A DNA stretch of 60,616 nt from Paenibacillus glycanilyticus (GCF_030161375.1 NZ_BSSQ01000030.1:1-60616), one strand, 5' to 3'. Shown: positions 48,486-57,272, counted from the stretch's first letter. Made by a program: numbers and translations. The notes: generated from the letters alone by a model not told the origin.

Positions 48486-49814
48486 ATGAAGGAAGACCAT
48501 AATTTTGAAGTCCTGCACAGAAAAGTCGCGATTATCGGTCTCGGTTTTGTAGGACTGCCGCTCTCGATGATGTTTATTCGTAAAGGATTCCATGTTGTCG
48601 GAATTGACTATGATTCGGGGAAAATCTCTGCCATCCAGCAAGGAAAAAGTTATATCCAGGACTTATCCGACACGGATCTGGCGGATGCCATGCAATCCGG
48701 GCGCTGGCAAGTATCTGCGGACTATGCCGCCCTTGCAGGTGCCGATACCGTTATTATATGCGTACCTACACCATTATCGCCGGACAACAGCCCGAATTTA
48801 TCCTATCTGACCGATACTTGCGCCAGACTATCGCCGCTCCTCACCCCCGGCCAGCTTGTTGTCGTTGAGAGTTCTACTTATCCGGGAACTACCCGGGAGG
48901 TCGTGTTGCCTTTGCTGGAGAAGAGCGGTCTAGCGATCGGACAGCAGCTCTATATCGGGTATTCCCCCGAGCGAATTGACCCTGGCAACACAAGCATTGC
49001 TTTTACCGCTATCCCAAAAATCATAAGCGGCATCACAACCGCCTGCGAACAGAAGTTAAATGAACTTTATTCCCAAGTATTCGAGCACGTTATTACCGTC
49101 TCGTCTACCGAAACGGCCGAGACAGCCAAGCTGCTTGAGAACAGCTACCGATTCGTCAACATATCGTTCATTAATGAATTCGCCCAGCTGTGCGACCGGC
49201 TAAACATCAATGTATGGGAAGTCATCCAAGCCTCGGCAACGAAACCATACGGTTACAGCGCTTTTTATCCCGGTCCGGGAATCGGCGGACATTGCATTCC
49301 TGTAGACCCGCTTTATTTGCAGTGGAAAGCAGCAGAAGCCGGTACGACAAGTCGCTTCATCGAGCTGTCCCAACAGGTTAATGACAGCATGCCGAATTAT
49401 CTGGCCGATCGCATCGAGCAGGAACTCCAAGGGGGCAAGAAACTTACCGCTGCACGTATTCTTGTTTATGGCGTTACGTATAAGCCCAATATTGCCGATG
49501 TAAGGGAATCCGCGGCCCTTCCGCTCATCCATACCTTGCTGCAGCGCGGAGCCATCGTGGATTTCCATGATCCGTATGTTCAGCAGATCAAGCTGGATAA
49601 GGATACGATTCTTCTTGGCGTCGAGCTGACAGACGAACGGCTGGAACAGGCGGACTGCGTGTTGGTTTGTACCAATCATGACGTCATGCCGATTGAACGG
49701 CTTATCAAGCATAGTTCGTTTATTTTTGACACCCGTAACGCCGTATCGCCGGCACTTGCTAACCGCGCAGGTACCAAACTTGTTATCCTGGGCGACGGCA
49801 AGGCTACATCCTAA
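48486..49814 (+). CDS. Nucleotide-sugar dehydrogenase (UDP-glucose/UDP-HexNAc type)
   Basis: The 442-residue protein has the NAD site VAIIGLGFVGLPLSMMF, the substrate region VESSTYPGTT and YSPERIDPGN, and the catalytic Cys in GIGGHCIPVDPLYL. The pattern fits UDP-N-acetylglucosamine or UDP-ManNAc 6-dehydrogenases of the WbpA/VipA group rather than plain UDP-glucose dehydrogenase; substrate uncertain. The ATG at 48486 follows AAAGGAG, 12 bases away. It makes a uronic acid donor for a surface polymer. Confidence 0.88.
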   Translation: MKEDHNFEVLHRKVAIIGLGFVGLPLSMMFIRKGFHVVGIDYDSGKISAIQQGKSYIQDLSDTDLADAMQSGRWQVSADYAALAGADTVIICVPTPLSPDNSPNLSYLTDTCARLSPLLTPGQLVVVESSTYPGTTREVVLPLLEKSGLAIGQQLYIGYSPERIDPGNTSIAFTAIPKIISGITTACEQKLNELYSQVFEHVITVSSTETAETAKLLENSYRFVNISFINEFAQLCDRLNINVWEVIQASATKPYGYSAFYPGPGIGGHCIPVDPLYLQWKAAEAGTTSRFIELSQQVNDSMPNYLADRIEQELQGGKKLTAARILVYGVTYKPNIADVRESAALPLIHTLLQRGAIVDFHDPYVQQIKLDKDTILLGVELTDERLEQADCVLVCTNHDVMPIERLIKHSSFIFDTRNAVSPALANRAGTKLVILGDGKATS

Positions 49815-49816
49815 CA

Positions 49817-49870
49817 GCAAAAAAGGCCTTAGCATCCACGGCTATGCTCCGTGCCTGCTAAGGCCTCTTG
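49817..49870. terminator. Bidirectional terminator
   Basis: AGGCCTTAGCA and TGCTAAGGCCT enclose a CCACGG/CCGTG inner stem; a T-run follows on the minus strand. It separates convergent genes. Confidence 0.88.
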
Positions 49871-49894
49871 CTGTTATTCCCCTATCTATATGCG

Positions 49895-50620
49895 TTAGGA
49901 GTTAGACTTTGGCGCGCAAACGCCGTCAACGCAAGCTTCGTCTGTACCGTTCGTCTCGCCGTCTCCGCCAATGACCGTTAACGGCTTGCTTTCCTCCCAA
50001 GCCTTTGTTACAGCCTGCAGGAACACTTCGCTTGGCTGAGCTCCGGATACCGCGTATTTACGGTCAATAACGAAGAATGGAACGCCCCGGACGCCAAGCT
50101 GACCCGCTTCCTGCTCATCCGAACGTACTTCCTGTTTGTACGAGCCTTCTTGCAGTGCCTTCAATGCTTCCTCGCGGTCGAGTCCGATTTCAGCGGCTAG
50201 ATCAGCCAGTGTTTCCTTTTGTCCCAAATGCTTCGAATCCGTAAAATACGCTTTGAACAGATGCTCTGCCATCTCTTCGCGTTTGCCGAATTGAGCCGCA
50301 AAATGCGTCAGCCGATGCGCATCAAACGTATTGGTCAAAATCATCGTGTCAAAATGATAATCCAGACCAAGCGTCTTCGCCTGCTCGGTCAGCTGCACAT
50401 TGTTAGAAATAGCCTGCTGACGGGACATTCCGTATTTATTAGACAAATAGTCGTACACGTCATGTTCGATCTCTACGGGAGCATTAGGATCAAGTTCAAA
50501 GCTCTTGAACTCCACTTCCACTTGATCGCCATGTTCGAATTCGCCAAGTGCCTGCTCCAGACGGCGTTTGCCGATATAACAGAATGGACAAGCAAAATCA
50601 GACCATACTTCAACTTTCAT
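49895..50620 (-). CDS. DsbA-family oxidoreductase (FrnE-like)
   Basis: The 241-residue thioredoxin-fold protein starts MKVEVWSDFACPFCYIGKRRLE with the CPFC redox pair (C11, C14) and has no signal peptide, as in cytoplasmic FrnE-type proteins. A helical insert (about 60-150) and the cis-Pro region GVRGVPFFVIDRKY are present. An extra CxxxxC (ACVDGVC) lies at the C-terminus. Start ATG at 50620 with a weak GATGGTG site. Confidence 0.88.
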   Translation of the reverse strand: MKVEVWSDFACPFCYIGKRRLEQALGEFEHGDQVEVEFKSFELDPNAPVEIEHDVYDYLSNKYGMSRQQAISNNVQLTEQAKTLGLDYHFDTMILTNTFDAHRLTHFAAQFGKREEMAEHLFKAYFTDSKHLGQKETLADLAAEIGLDREEALKALQEGSYKQEVRSDEQEAGQLGVRGVPFFVIDRKYAVSGAQPSEVFLQAVTKAWEESKPLTVIGGDGETNGTDEACVDGVCAPKSNS

Positions 50621-50645
50621 TCAAGAACACCATCCCTTATTGTCA

Positions 50646-51704
50646 TTACAGTCCCAGCGGAAGCTGCATCTGCTTCGTTAAATCTTCGAATTTCACGGGA
50701 TCCGCAGGAATCTCATAAAGGAACTTCGAATCCCCATTTATATCACTGTACTTCATATCAAAATGAACATTCAACTTGAACACGCCACTCGTTGCCTTAT
50801 CCGTTACTTCGACATTAACTTTGCCCGCTTGATAAGTCAGCAGCTTATCCTTGTTAATGGCGCCAATCATCGATAGCTCGCTAACCTTTACGTTCTGGTT
50901 CATGTAATCGATCTTCGCTTGTTTGCTCGCTTCCCAATCCGTCTTTAACTTCTCCACGTCTTCCTTGGACTTCTGGATCGCCTGCAGATAAGACTCATTA
51001 GAGGAAATAACCGTCAATAATTCCGGTACCATCTCGTTTACAACCATCTGGACGGATTGCTCATAATTGCTGTCATCTACTTTAAACTGTACGATTTGCT
51101 CCGCTTTTACATCTTCCGGAACACCGGCGTCTTTAGCCTTTACGCTCTTGAAATACGTTTTCTCGTCAAAATGCTTAAGAATCACCTGACCGAGATCATT
51201 GGCGAATTGACGGCTTGCCGCAACGTCGAGCGTTGAAGCCGCTGCACCTTGCTGCTCAGCCAACGTTTTCAAATCCAGTTCGATAAATTTGTCCTTTGCG
51301 GATTCCGGCAGTTGAAGCATCGGCAGAGCCGGCAGCTTCATATATAGCTTCTCATCCGTCATAATCATCGGTATCGTAATGGTTGTTCCGGATAAATGAA
51401 GATTCAGCTCCATGTCCGTACGCTGCGGCTCCTTTGCATAGACCATCTTAATATCCAGCTTAGCGCCCTTTAGCATACCGGTTATAACCGTAGCCATATT
51501 CAATTCATTTTGTGCGGAACCAGCGGGCAGCTCCACATTATCTATGCCAAGAGACATATTCGCCGAGTAACTGTCTAAATCTTCCATATTCTTCATAGCA
51601 TCCTGAAGCGCCTGTTTTGGCGGCGTATCGCTGGAGCTACAACCTGCAATTACGAGTAGAACAGCAAGGAGTGCAACATAAGCCAATCGCTGTACAATCT
51701 TCAA
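50646..51704 (-). CDS. Lipoprotein, LolA/DUF6612-like, function unknown
   Basis: The 352-residue protein has a lipoprotein signal (LLAVLLVIAGCSSSD) and a long domain alternating beta strands and helices (SYSANMSLGIDNVELP, QRTDMELNLHLSGTTITIPMIMTDEKLYMKLPAL) that resembles the large family of LppX/LolA-like lipoproteins in Bacillota. Function unknown. The start is TTG at 51704 after GGGGGACGAGAAGAT. It ends 25 bases before the DsbA-like gene and may be cotranscribed with it. Confidence 0.75.
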   Translation of the reverse strand: MKIVQRLAYVALLAVLLVIAGCSSSDTPPKQALQDAMKNMEDLDSYSANMSLGIDNVELPAGSAQNELNMATVITGMLKGAKLDIKMVYAKEPQRTDMELNLHLSGTTITIPMIMTDEKLYMKLPALPMLQLPESAKDKFIELDLKTLAEQQGAAASTLDVAASRQFANDLGQVILKHFDEKTYFKSVKAKDAGVPEDVKAEQIVQFKVDDSNYEQSVQMVVNEMVPELLTVISSNESYLQAIQKSKEDVEKLKTDWEASKQAKIDYMNQNVKVSELSMIGAINKDKLLTYQAGKVNVEVTDKATSGVFKLNVHFDMKYSDINGDSKFLYEIPADPVKFEDLTKQMQLPLGL

Positions 51705-51777
51705 ATCTTCTCGTCCCCCTTTTAGAACAATACCTTCATTTTATACCATCACTCCTCCATTTAGAAGATCATGCAAC

Positions 51778-51814
51778 AAAATCCCGTTCCGGCTGTCCGG
51801 AACGGGATTTTTAA
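51778..51814. terminator. Terminator after the small spore-protein cluster
   Basis: AAAATCCCGTTCCGG and CCGGAACGGGATTTT form a perfect stem with a short loop and a T-run on both strands. Confidence 0.92.
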
Positions 51815-51825
51815 TTTCATACGAA

Positions 51826-51975
51826 TTAGCCCTGAGGGTTATGATGATCGACATGATTTCTTTGCTTAACCTTCTTGGAACCAGAGAGAGGCTCCTGCTG
51901 GCGGCCCCGGCCTTGACGTTGTCTTCCGCCGTTATCCTGCGCTTCAGGAACTGGATAGGAATCGGGTTTGCTCAT
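51826..51975 (-). CDS. sspP: Small acid-soluble spore protein SspP-like
   Basis: A 49-residue hydrophilic protein. Its second half, EPLSGSKKVKQRNHVDHHNP, matches the conserved core of SspP (PLxGSKKVKNRNH), a minor small spore protein of Bacillus. The ATG at 51975 follows TATAGGAGGCGTTTATT. The ending NPQG differs from the B. subtilis form. It is the last of three short genes in a row and is followed by a strong terminator. Confidence 0.8.
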   Translation of the reverse strand: MSKPDSYPVPEAQDNGGRQRQGRGRQQEPLSGSKKVKQRNHVDHHNPQG

Positions 51976-51998
51976 AATAAACGCCTCCTATAGAAAGG

Positions 51999-52175
51999 TT
52001 AACTGCGCTGATGATGCAAGTCCGTTGGTTCATCATGATTCAGCGCGTCTTGATGGCGCCGGTCATTGACATCCTGGTTCAATTGCTGAGCTTGATGACT
52101 GTTTACTGGCGTTTGAGCCAAATCATCAACGACATTGGACAGGTTTTTGTCCAGCGAACCTTTTGCTTTTGTCAT
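51999..52175 (-). CDS. Small hydrophilic protein, function unknown
   Basis: A 58-residue protein rich in Asp, Asn, Gln and His (MTKAKGSLDKNLSNVVDD, then HQAQQLNQDVNDRRHQDALN), with no hydrophobic segment. The ATG at 52175 follows TAGGAGGAATAACAG, a strong site, and the next gene (sspP) starts 23 bases after its stop. Composition and position suggest a spore-associated small protein, but I recognise no family. Confidence 0.7.
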   Translation of the reverse strand: MTKAKGSLDKNLSNVVDDLAQTPVNSHQAQQLNQDVNDRRHQDALNHDEPTDLHHQRS

Positions 52176-52187
52176 CTGTTATTCCTC

Positions 52188-52532
52188 CTACGCATGTGTC
52201 AGCTGTTGAAGGGCTTGCGCACATTCATGAATGTGACGGGTATAATCCTGAATCAGCTGCTGCATCGGGTCTGTTCGCTCATCAATCGCGACATTATTTT
52301 TTTCCACATCAACCACTTCGACCTTCACTTCGCGGCTATCCACATAGCATACTTTAAAGTCAAAGGAATAAGCCTGATGTCCTGCCGTATTAATGGTTAC
52401 TCGAAGGGCACTGGGATCCGACTCATCCGCGAGAACTTCGCATTTGTCCGCATCCTTGATCCACTCCGGCAAGGTACGCTGCCATGCCGCTGCAAGCTCA
52501 TTCTGGTCAATTTGAAGCTTATCATTAGCCAT
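52188..52532 (-). CDS. Small protein upstream of sspP, function unknown
   Basis: A 114-residue acidic protein with mixed secondary structure (LAAAWQRTLPEWIKDADKCEVL, then ALRVTINTAGHQAYSFDFKVCYVDSREVKVEVVDVEK). I do not recognise the family. The ATG at 52532 follows GGAGGTGCTTTTACTA. It ends 12 bases before the next small gene, so the three genes form an operon. Confidence 0.7.
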   Translation of the reverse strand: MANDKLQIDQNELAAAWQRTLPEWIKDADKCEVLADESDPSALRVTINTAGHQAYSFDFKVCYVDSREVKVEVVDVEKNNVAIDERTDPMQQLIQDYTRHIHECAQALQQLTHA

Positions 52533-52603
52533 TAGTAAAAGCACCTCCACAAGTTATAAGATGCGGCATTGCGAATCGAATTATTCGGCAATAGCCATAC
52601 ACG

Positions 52604-52657
52604 TTATCCACAGACTTATCCACATATTCTCCACTTTATTCACATCAGTGTGTATAA
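52604..52657. promoter_or_regulatory. Dense DnaA-box cluster
   Basis: Four exact matches to the DnaA box TTATNCACA: 52604-52612, 52616-52624 and 52636-52644 on the plus strand and 52649-52657 on the minus strand, with a near match TTATCCCCA at 52705-52713. They lie in non-coding A/T-rich DNA between the small spore-protein operon and tRNA-Ser. Chance clustering at this density is unlikely. Confidence 0.8.
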
Positions 52658-52721
52658 GGGATTGTGGCGTTTTATTAACAAGTTTACAACCATGAATACA
52701 TGAATTATCCCCAGAACAAAC

Positions 52722-52754
52722 AAAAAACGCCCGAGACCTTTGTCTCGGACGTAA
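52722..52754 (-). terminator. Terminator after tRNA-Ser
   Basis: On the minus strand ACGTCCGAGAC pairs with GTCTCGGGCGT around AAAG, followed by TTTTTT. Confidence 0.92.
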
Positions 52755-52781
52755 CTTATGTATGTTATTGATAATTAAAAC

Positions 52782-52870
52782 TGGCGGAGAGGGTGGGACT
52801 CGAACCCACGTGGGCTTGCACCCTAACGGTTTTCAAGACCGCCCCGTTATGACCGCTTCGGTACCTCTCC
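52782..52870 (-). tRNA. tRNA-Ser (anticodon TGA), CCA encoded
   Basis: The minus strand gives a class II tRNA of 89 nt with acceptor GGAGAGG/CCTCTCC, anticodon loop CTTGAAA (anticodon TGA), a long variable arm and T-loop TTCGAGT, ending in encoded CCA. It lies downstream of serS, as trnSL-Ser does in B. subtilis. Confidence 0.97.
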
Positions 52871-52948
52871 ATATAAGAACTGACAAAGGTTATTGTACCA
52901 CAGGCCAAAAACCAGAAGCAACTGCATTTTTGGCCCATGGGAAATTAT

Positions 52949-54232
52949 TTATGCGCGAGGGCTGATTTTATCCAGGCCACCCATGTACGGACGAAGAACT
53001 TCAGGAACTACGATCGTTCCGTCTGCTTGTTGATAGTTCTCCAAGATCGCGGCAAACGTACGTCCAACTGCCAGACCCGAACCGTTCAAGGTATGCACGA
53101 ACTCCGGTTTGCTCTTCGCTTCGCGGCGGAAGCGAATACCTGCGCGGCGCGCTTGGAAATCTTCAACGTTCGAACAAGACGAGATCTCGCGGTAAGTGCC
53201 CGCGCTAGGCAGCCATACTTCAAGATCGTACGTTTTGGCTGCGGTAAAGCCCATATCGCCGGTGCAGAGCGCCAATACGCGGTATGGAAGACCAAGTAGC
53301 TGCAGCACTTTCTCTGCGTTAGCCGTCATTTTCTCGAGTTCGTCGTACGATTCTTCCGGCTTCGCCAGCTTAATCAGCTCGACTTTGTTGAATTGATGTT
53401 GACGAATCAAACCACGCGTATCGCGGCCTGCCGCGCCCGCTTCCGAACGGAAACACGAGCTGTAAGCAACGAAATATTTCGGCAGTTCTTCATTCGACAA
53501 AATTTCTTCCCTGTGAAGGTTTGTTACCGGCACTTCAGCGGTTGGGATAAGGAAATAGTCCGAATCGCTGATTTTGAACAAGTCATCTTCGAACTTTGGC
53601 AGCTGGCCTGTGCCGACCAAGCTGTCACGGTTGACCAGATATGGCGGCAGCACTTCTTCGTAACCGTGCTGGTCGCTATGTAGATCCATCATGAAGCTGA
53701 TCAATGCACGCTCAAGACGCGCGCCATAGCCGCGATAGAACGTAAACCGCGAACCGGTTACTTTACCTGCTCGTTCGAAATCTAGAATACCTAGGTCTTG
53801 GGCAAGATCCCAATGAGCCTTCGGCTCAAAGTCAAAGGTTGTTTGCTCGCCATGACGGCGAATTTCGACATTGTCTTCTTCCGAAGCGCCTACCGGCACA
53901 CTCTCATGAGGCAGATTCGGAATAGCCAGCATCAACTCTTCTACTTGAGTTTCTACAGCGCGAATTTCCTCATCCAGCTCTTTAATCCGGTCGCCGACTT
54001 CGCGCATCTCCACGATGAGCGCTTCCGCGTCGCCGCCCGATTTTTTCAGCTTCGCCACTTCCTGCGATACCGTATTGCGGCGGTTTTTCAAATTATCAGT
54101 TTCTACGAGCAGATCCCGACGTTTCACGTCCAATTCCGGGAAACCGGAAATAAGGTCGAGCGAAGCACCACGATTGTTCAGTGCTTTCTCCACCTGCTCA
54201 TATTCGTTGCGTAACCATTTCACGTCCAACAC
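52949..54232 (-). CDS. serS: Seryl-tRNA synthetase
   Basis: Class II synthetase of 427 residues with the N-terminal coiled-coil arm that holds tRNA-Ser (about 30-105) and class II motifs (PTAEVPVTN, FRSEAGAAGRDTRGLIRQHQF, GSGLAVGRTFAAILENYQ). The start is GTG at 54232, preceded by AGAGGGG. It lies only 30 bases after pdxT, so there is no room for a T-box leader; it is probably read from the pdxST promoter. Confidence 0.97.
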   Translation of the reverse strand: MLDVKWLRNEYEQVEKALNNRGASLDLISGFPELDVKRRDLLVETDNLKNRRNTVSQEVAKLKKSGGDAEALIVEMREVGDRIKELDEEIRAVETQVEELMLAIPNLPHESVPVGASEEDNVEIRRHGEQTTFDFEPKAHWDLAQDLGILDFERAGKVTGSRFTFYRGYGARLERALISFMMDLHSDQHGYEEVLPPYLVNRDSLVGTGQLPKFEDDLFKISDSDYFLIPTAEVPVTNLHREEILSNEELPKYFVAYSSCFRSEAGAAGRDTRGLIRQHQFNKVELIKLAKPEESYDELEKMTANAEKVLQLLGLPYRVLALCTGDMGFTAAKTYDLEVWLPSAGTYREISSCSNVEDFQARRAGIRFRREAKSKPEFVHTLNGSGLAVGRTFAAILENYQQADGTIVVPEVLRPYMGGLDKISPRA

Positions 54233-54262
54233 GACAGTTGACCCCTCTCTATTGCTTCCGAA

Positions 54263-54850
54263 CTACTTCGAAATAGTTGTAGCTGCTTCTTTCACCATGT
54301 CGACAAAATAAGCATGCAGACGGTAATCGTCCGTGAGCTCTGGATGGAAGGAACAAGCAAGCAGATGACCTTGTCTAGCTGCTACAATCTCATCATTGTA
54401 TACCGACAATACATCTACATTATTGCCAACTTCTTTAATGAGAGGAGCACGGATAAACACCGCACGCACTTTTTCTTCAATTCCTTTGATCGGAAGATCC
54501 GTCTCAAAGCTTTCGCGCTGACGACCAAAAGCATTCCGAGCAACAACCATATTCATCAATTCCAGATGCGCATCTTCCTGACCTTCGATCTTGTCTGCCA
54601 GAATAATCAGACCGGCACAAGTGCCAAACAGGGGTTTGCCTAGTTCGGAAAATTCACGGAGAGCTTCCAGAAAGCCGTATTTACGGATCAACTTTCCGAT
54701 CGTTGTGCTTTCGCCGCCTGGAATAACAATACCGTCAAGCTCTGCAAGCTCTTCGATTCGTTTAACGGCGACCGCTTCCGCGCCCGCCGCCTCCAAACTG
54801 CGTATATGCTCTGCTACTGCGCCTTGAAGCGCAAGTACACCAATTTTCAT
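54263..54850 (-). CDS. pdxT: Pyridoxal 5'-phosphate synthase glutaminase subunit
   Basis: PdxT releases ammonia from glutamine for PdxS. The 195-residue class I-type glutaminase has IPGGESTTIGKLI, the nucleophile in GTCAGLIILAD and the His-Glu pair in CSFHPELTDD. The ATG at 54850 follows AGAAAGGCGTGTAGGCT. It starts 31 bases after pdxS ends. Confidence 0.96.
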   Translation of the reverse strand: MKIGVLALQGAVAEHIRSLEAAGAEAVAVKRIEELAELDGIVIPGGESTTIGKLIRKYGFLEALREFSELGKPLFGTCAGLIILADKIEGQEDAHLELMNMVVARNAFGRQRESFETDLPIKGIEEKVRAVFIRAPLIKEVGNNVDVLSVYNDEIVAARQGHLLACSFHPELTDDYRLHAYFVDMVKEAATTISK

Positions 54851-54881
54851 AGCCTACACGCCTTTCTATAGAAACCGCTTC

Positions 54882-55763
54882 TTACAGACCGCGGTCTTGC
54901 ATACGTTCAGTTGCATGCAGCTTCGAGATTTCAATGCCTTTCATCGGAGTACCCAGGTTCTTGGACACTTCCGCGATCAGCTTGTAGTCTTTGTAATGCG
55001 TTGTTGCTTCAACGATTGCGCGAGCGAATTTCTCAGGGCTGTCCGATTTGAAGATACCGGAACCTACGAATACGCCGTCAGCGCCAAGTTCCATCATCAG
55101 TGCTGCGTCAGAAGGAGTTGCAACGCCGCCTGCCGCAAAGTTAACAACCGGCAGTTTGCCGCTCTCGTGAACTTGAAGAAGCAGATCGTAAGGAACGCCC
55201 AGAACTTTAGCTTCGTTGTACAGCTCGTCCTTGGACAAGTTTTGTACTTTGCGGATTTGACCGTTGATCAAGCGAAGGTGACGAACAGCTTCAACGATGT
55301 TGCCTGTTCCCGGCTCGCCTTTCGTACGAAGCATTGCTGCGCCTTCTTGGATACGGCGAAGAGCCTCACCCAGATCTTTCGCGCCGCACACGAAAGGAAT
55401 AGTGAATTCGTTCTTGCTGATATGGAATACTTCGTCCGCAGGAGTCAATACTTCGGACTCGTCGATGTAGTCAACGCCCATCGATTCGAGAACGCGTGCT
55501 TCTACGATATGACCGATACGGGCTTTCGCCATAACCGGAATGGATACCACTTTCATAACTTCTTCTACGATGGTTGGGTCAGCCATACGGGCTACGCCGC
55601 CTGCTGCGCGAATATCAGAAGGTACGCGTTCCAGTGCCATAACGGCAGTTGCGCCTGCTGCTTCCGCAATTTTTGCTTGCTCGGCGTTCATAACGTCCAT
55701 GATTACGCCGCCTTTTTGCATTTCTGCCATACCGCGTTTAACGCGCGAAGTTCCTGTTTCCAT
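54882..55763 (-). CDS. pdxS: Pyridoxal 5'-phosphate synthase subunit PdxS
   Basis: PdxS builds PLP from ribose 5-phosphate, glyceraldehyde 3-phosphate and ammonia. The 293-residue barrel shows GGVIMDVMNAEQAKIAEAAGA, the catalytic Lys in PVMAKARIGHIVEA, and NFAAGGVATPSDAALMMELGADGVFVGSGIF. ATG at 55763 follows AAGGAGGATTTCTAAGC. A small hairpin AGCCCC/GGGGCT (55792-55810) sits in the leader. Confidence 0.97.
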   Translation of the reverse strand: METGTSRVKRGMAEMQKGGVIMDVMNAEQAKIAEAAGATAVMALERVPSDIRAAGGVARMADPTIVEEVMKVVSIPVMAKARIGHIVEARVLESMGVDYIDESEVLTPADEVFHISKNEFTIPFVCGAKDLGEALRRIQEGAAMLRTKGEPGTGNIVEAVRHLRLINGQIRKVQNLSKDELYNEAKVLGVPYDLLLQVHESGKLPVVNFAAGGVATPSDAALMMELGADGVFVGSGIFKSDSPEKFARAIVEATTHYKDYKLIAEVSKNLGTPMKGIEISKLHATERMQDRGL

Positions 55764-55917
55764 GCTTAGAAATCCTCCTTAAATGGAGCGTAGCCCCCAT
55801 AATAGGGGCTAAACGCTAATTAGCTAATTTAATTGAAGCTCGCCGCTTACTCTAACCATTTATTTTACAGGAACGGCCTTTAATCGACAACCCTTGATTT
55901 ACCTTCCTTGCCATGGC

Positions 55918-57204
55918 TTAAAACAAATCAACGATCCCGTTAAACAGATCGGAGAAGAAGCTTCCGATTCCGCGGAACATAAGAGCAAACCAGCTTGCTT
56001 TCTTCACGTCTTTGCTGGCGATCAGGTTAACCTTTTTCTCCAGCGTTTTTCCTTGGTCATCGGTGTACTTATACGTCGCCGTACCTACAACTTGGCCCGC
56101 TTTGATTGGAGCAACAAGTTCATCGGGCTTTTTAAGCTCATAACCGGTTAGCTCCACCTTCGGCTCGGCGCCTTTTTTAACAAGAAGCGAAATGTCGGAT
56201 TCTGTAATAACCGGAACCGATTTTTTCACACCTTTTTTAATTTTAACCGATTCTGCTTTTTCTACCACGGATTTTGCCGCTACAACCGTTTTCTTCTCCA
56301 GGGAGTTGAACGCATAGTTGTACAGCTTTGCCGTTTCGTTGAAACGGGCTTCCTTCGACTTCGTATTCATAACAACGCTAATATAACGCTGGTCGCCGCG
56401 TTTAACCGTACCGGTAAACGTGTAGCCCGCTGCCGAAATATAACCTGTCTTCATACCGTCAACGCCGTCATAAGCAAAAGCTTTCAGAAACTTGTTGTTC
56501 TTATTAGCTTCTAACATCCAGTTAATATTTACAACTGGTTTATCGTCACGAGGACGGAACTTGTATTCGGTTGTAGAAGCATACTGCAGAAACTCCGGAT
56601 CATCCTTAATGATAATTTGAGCCAGCTTAGCTTGGTCTCTTGCGGAAATGACCGTTGTATCTGCTAGACCTGTTGCGCTTGTATAATGAGCGGTAGTAAG
56701 TCCGAGTTTTTGTGCGGTTTCGTTCATTTTATCCACAAAACCTTGTTCGCTGCCGCTGATCGCGGAAGCCAAGGCGATTGTCGCATCGTTCGCCGAACCT
56801 ACGGCCATAGCCATATACAGATCTTTCACTTTATATTGCTCGCCTTGCGCAAGATAAACTTGCGAGCCATCCGGAGGCGTTGATGCTGCTTCCTCACTGA
56901 CCGTGATCATTTGATCCCAAGACATTGCCTTACTCTTGATTTGTTCAAGAACGATATACTCGGTCATCATTTTAGTCATGCTTGCTGGAGGACGAGGCTC
57001 GTCCGCGTTAACTTCATATACGACCTGACCCGTGTCGGCGTCGATCAAGATGGCTGAACTTAACTCAAGGCCAAGGGAGTTTTCCACCCATTCGCCGCCC
57101 GCCGTGCCTGCTGCATTCACCGAGGACGTTCCTAGCGATAATGCTACCAAAACTGCTACAAAAGCTACTACTACGGACCGTAATCTTACCGGCAATACTT
57201 TCAA
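55918..57204 (-). CDS. dacA: D-alanyl-D-alanine carboxypeptidase (PBP5-like)
   Basis: The 428-residue enzyme trims the terminal D-Ala from peptidoglycan stems. It has a signal peptide (1-31), the serine motif SMTK (S75-K78), SAN in GSANDATIAL, KTG in DGMKTGYIS, a beta-rich C-terminal domain and a C-terminal amphipathic anchor (FALMFRGIGSFFSDLFNGIVDLF). The start is TTG at 57204 after GGGGAGAAAACG. The order guaB, dacA, pdxS matches B. subtilis. Confidence 0.96.
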   Translation of the reverse strand: MKVLPVRLRSVVVAFVAVLVALSLGTSSVNAAGTAGGEWVENSLGLELSSAILIDADTGQVVYEVNADEPRPPASMTKMMTEYIVLEQIKSKAMSWDQMITVSEEAASTPPDGSQVYLAQGEQYKVKDLYMAMAVGSANDATIALASAISGSEQGFVDKMNETAQKLGLTTAHYTSATGLADTTVISARDQAKLAQIIIKDDPEFLQYASTTEYKFRPRDDKPVVNINWMLEANKNNKFLKAFAYDGVDGMKTGYISAAGYTFTGTVKRGDQRYISVVMNTKSKEARFNETAKLYNYAFNSLEKKTVVAAKSVVEKAESVKIKKGVKKSVPVITESDISLLVKKGAEPKVELTGYELKKPDELVAPIKAGQVVGTATYKYTDDQGKTLEKKVNLIASKDVKKASWFALMFRGIGSFFSDLFNGIVDLF

Positions 57205-57243
57205 CGTTTTCTCCCCTTTTCATCCCTAAGTCATTTGAATTTC

Positions 57244-57272
57244 ATTGTAACACAGGGGGAGATAGAGTTAAA
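57244..57272 (-). promoter_or_regulatory. Sigma-A-type promoter of dacA
   Basis: On the minus strand a -35 TTTAAC (57267-57272), a 17-base spacer and a -10 TACAAT (57244-57249) lie 40 bases upstream of the dacA start. The rest of the 57205-57454 gap shows only a GGTAC-type repeat near 57300-57340 and no gene. Confidence 0.6.

Noticed and set aside
54233..54262. T-box leader for serS
   Set aside because: Only 30 bases separate pdxT and serS, and no T-box sequence is present; argS likewise lacks one.
56725..56745. DnaA box inside dacA
   Set aside because: A single TTATCCACA match in coding sequence without neighbours is expected by chance.
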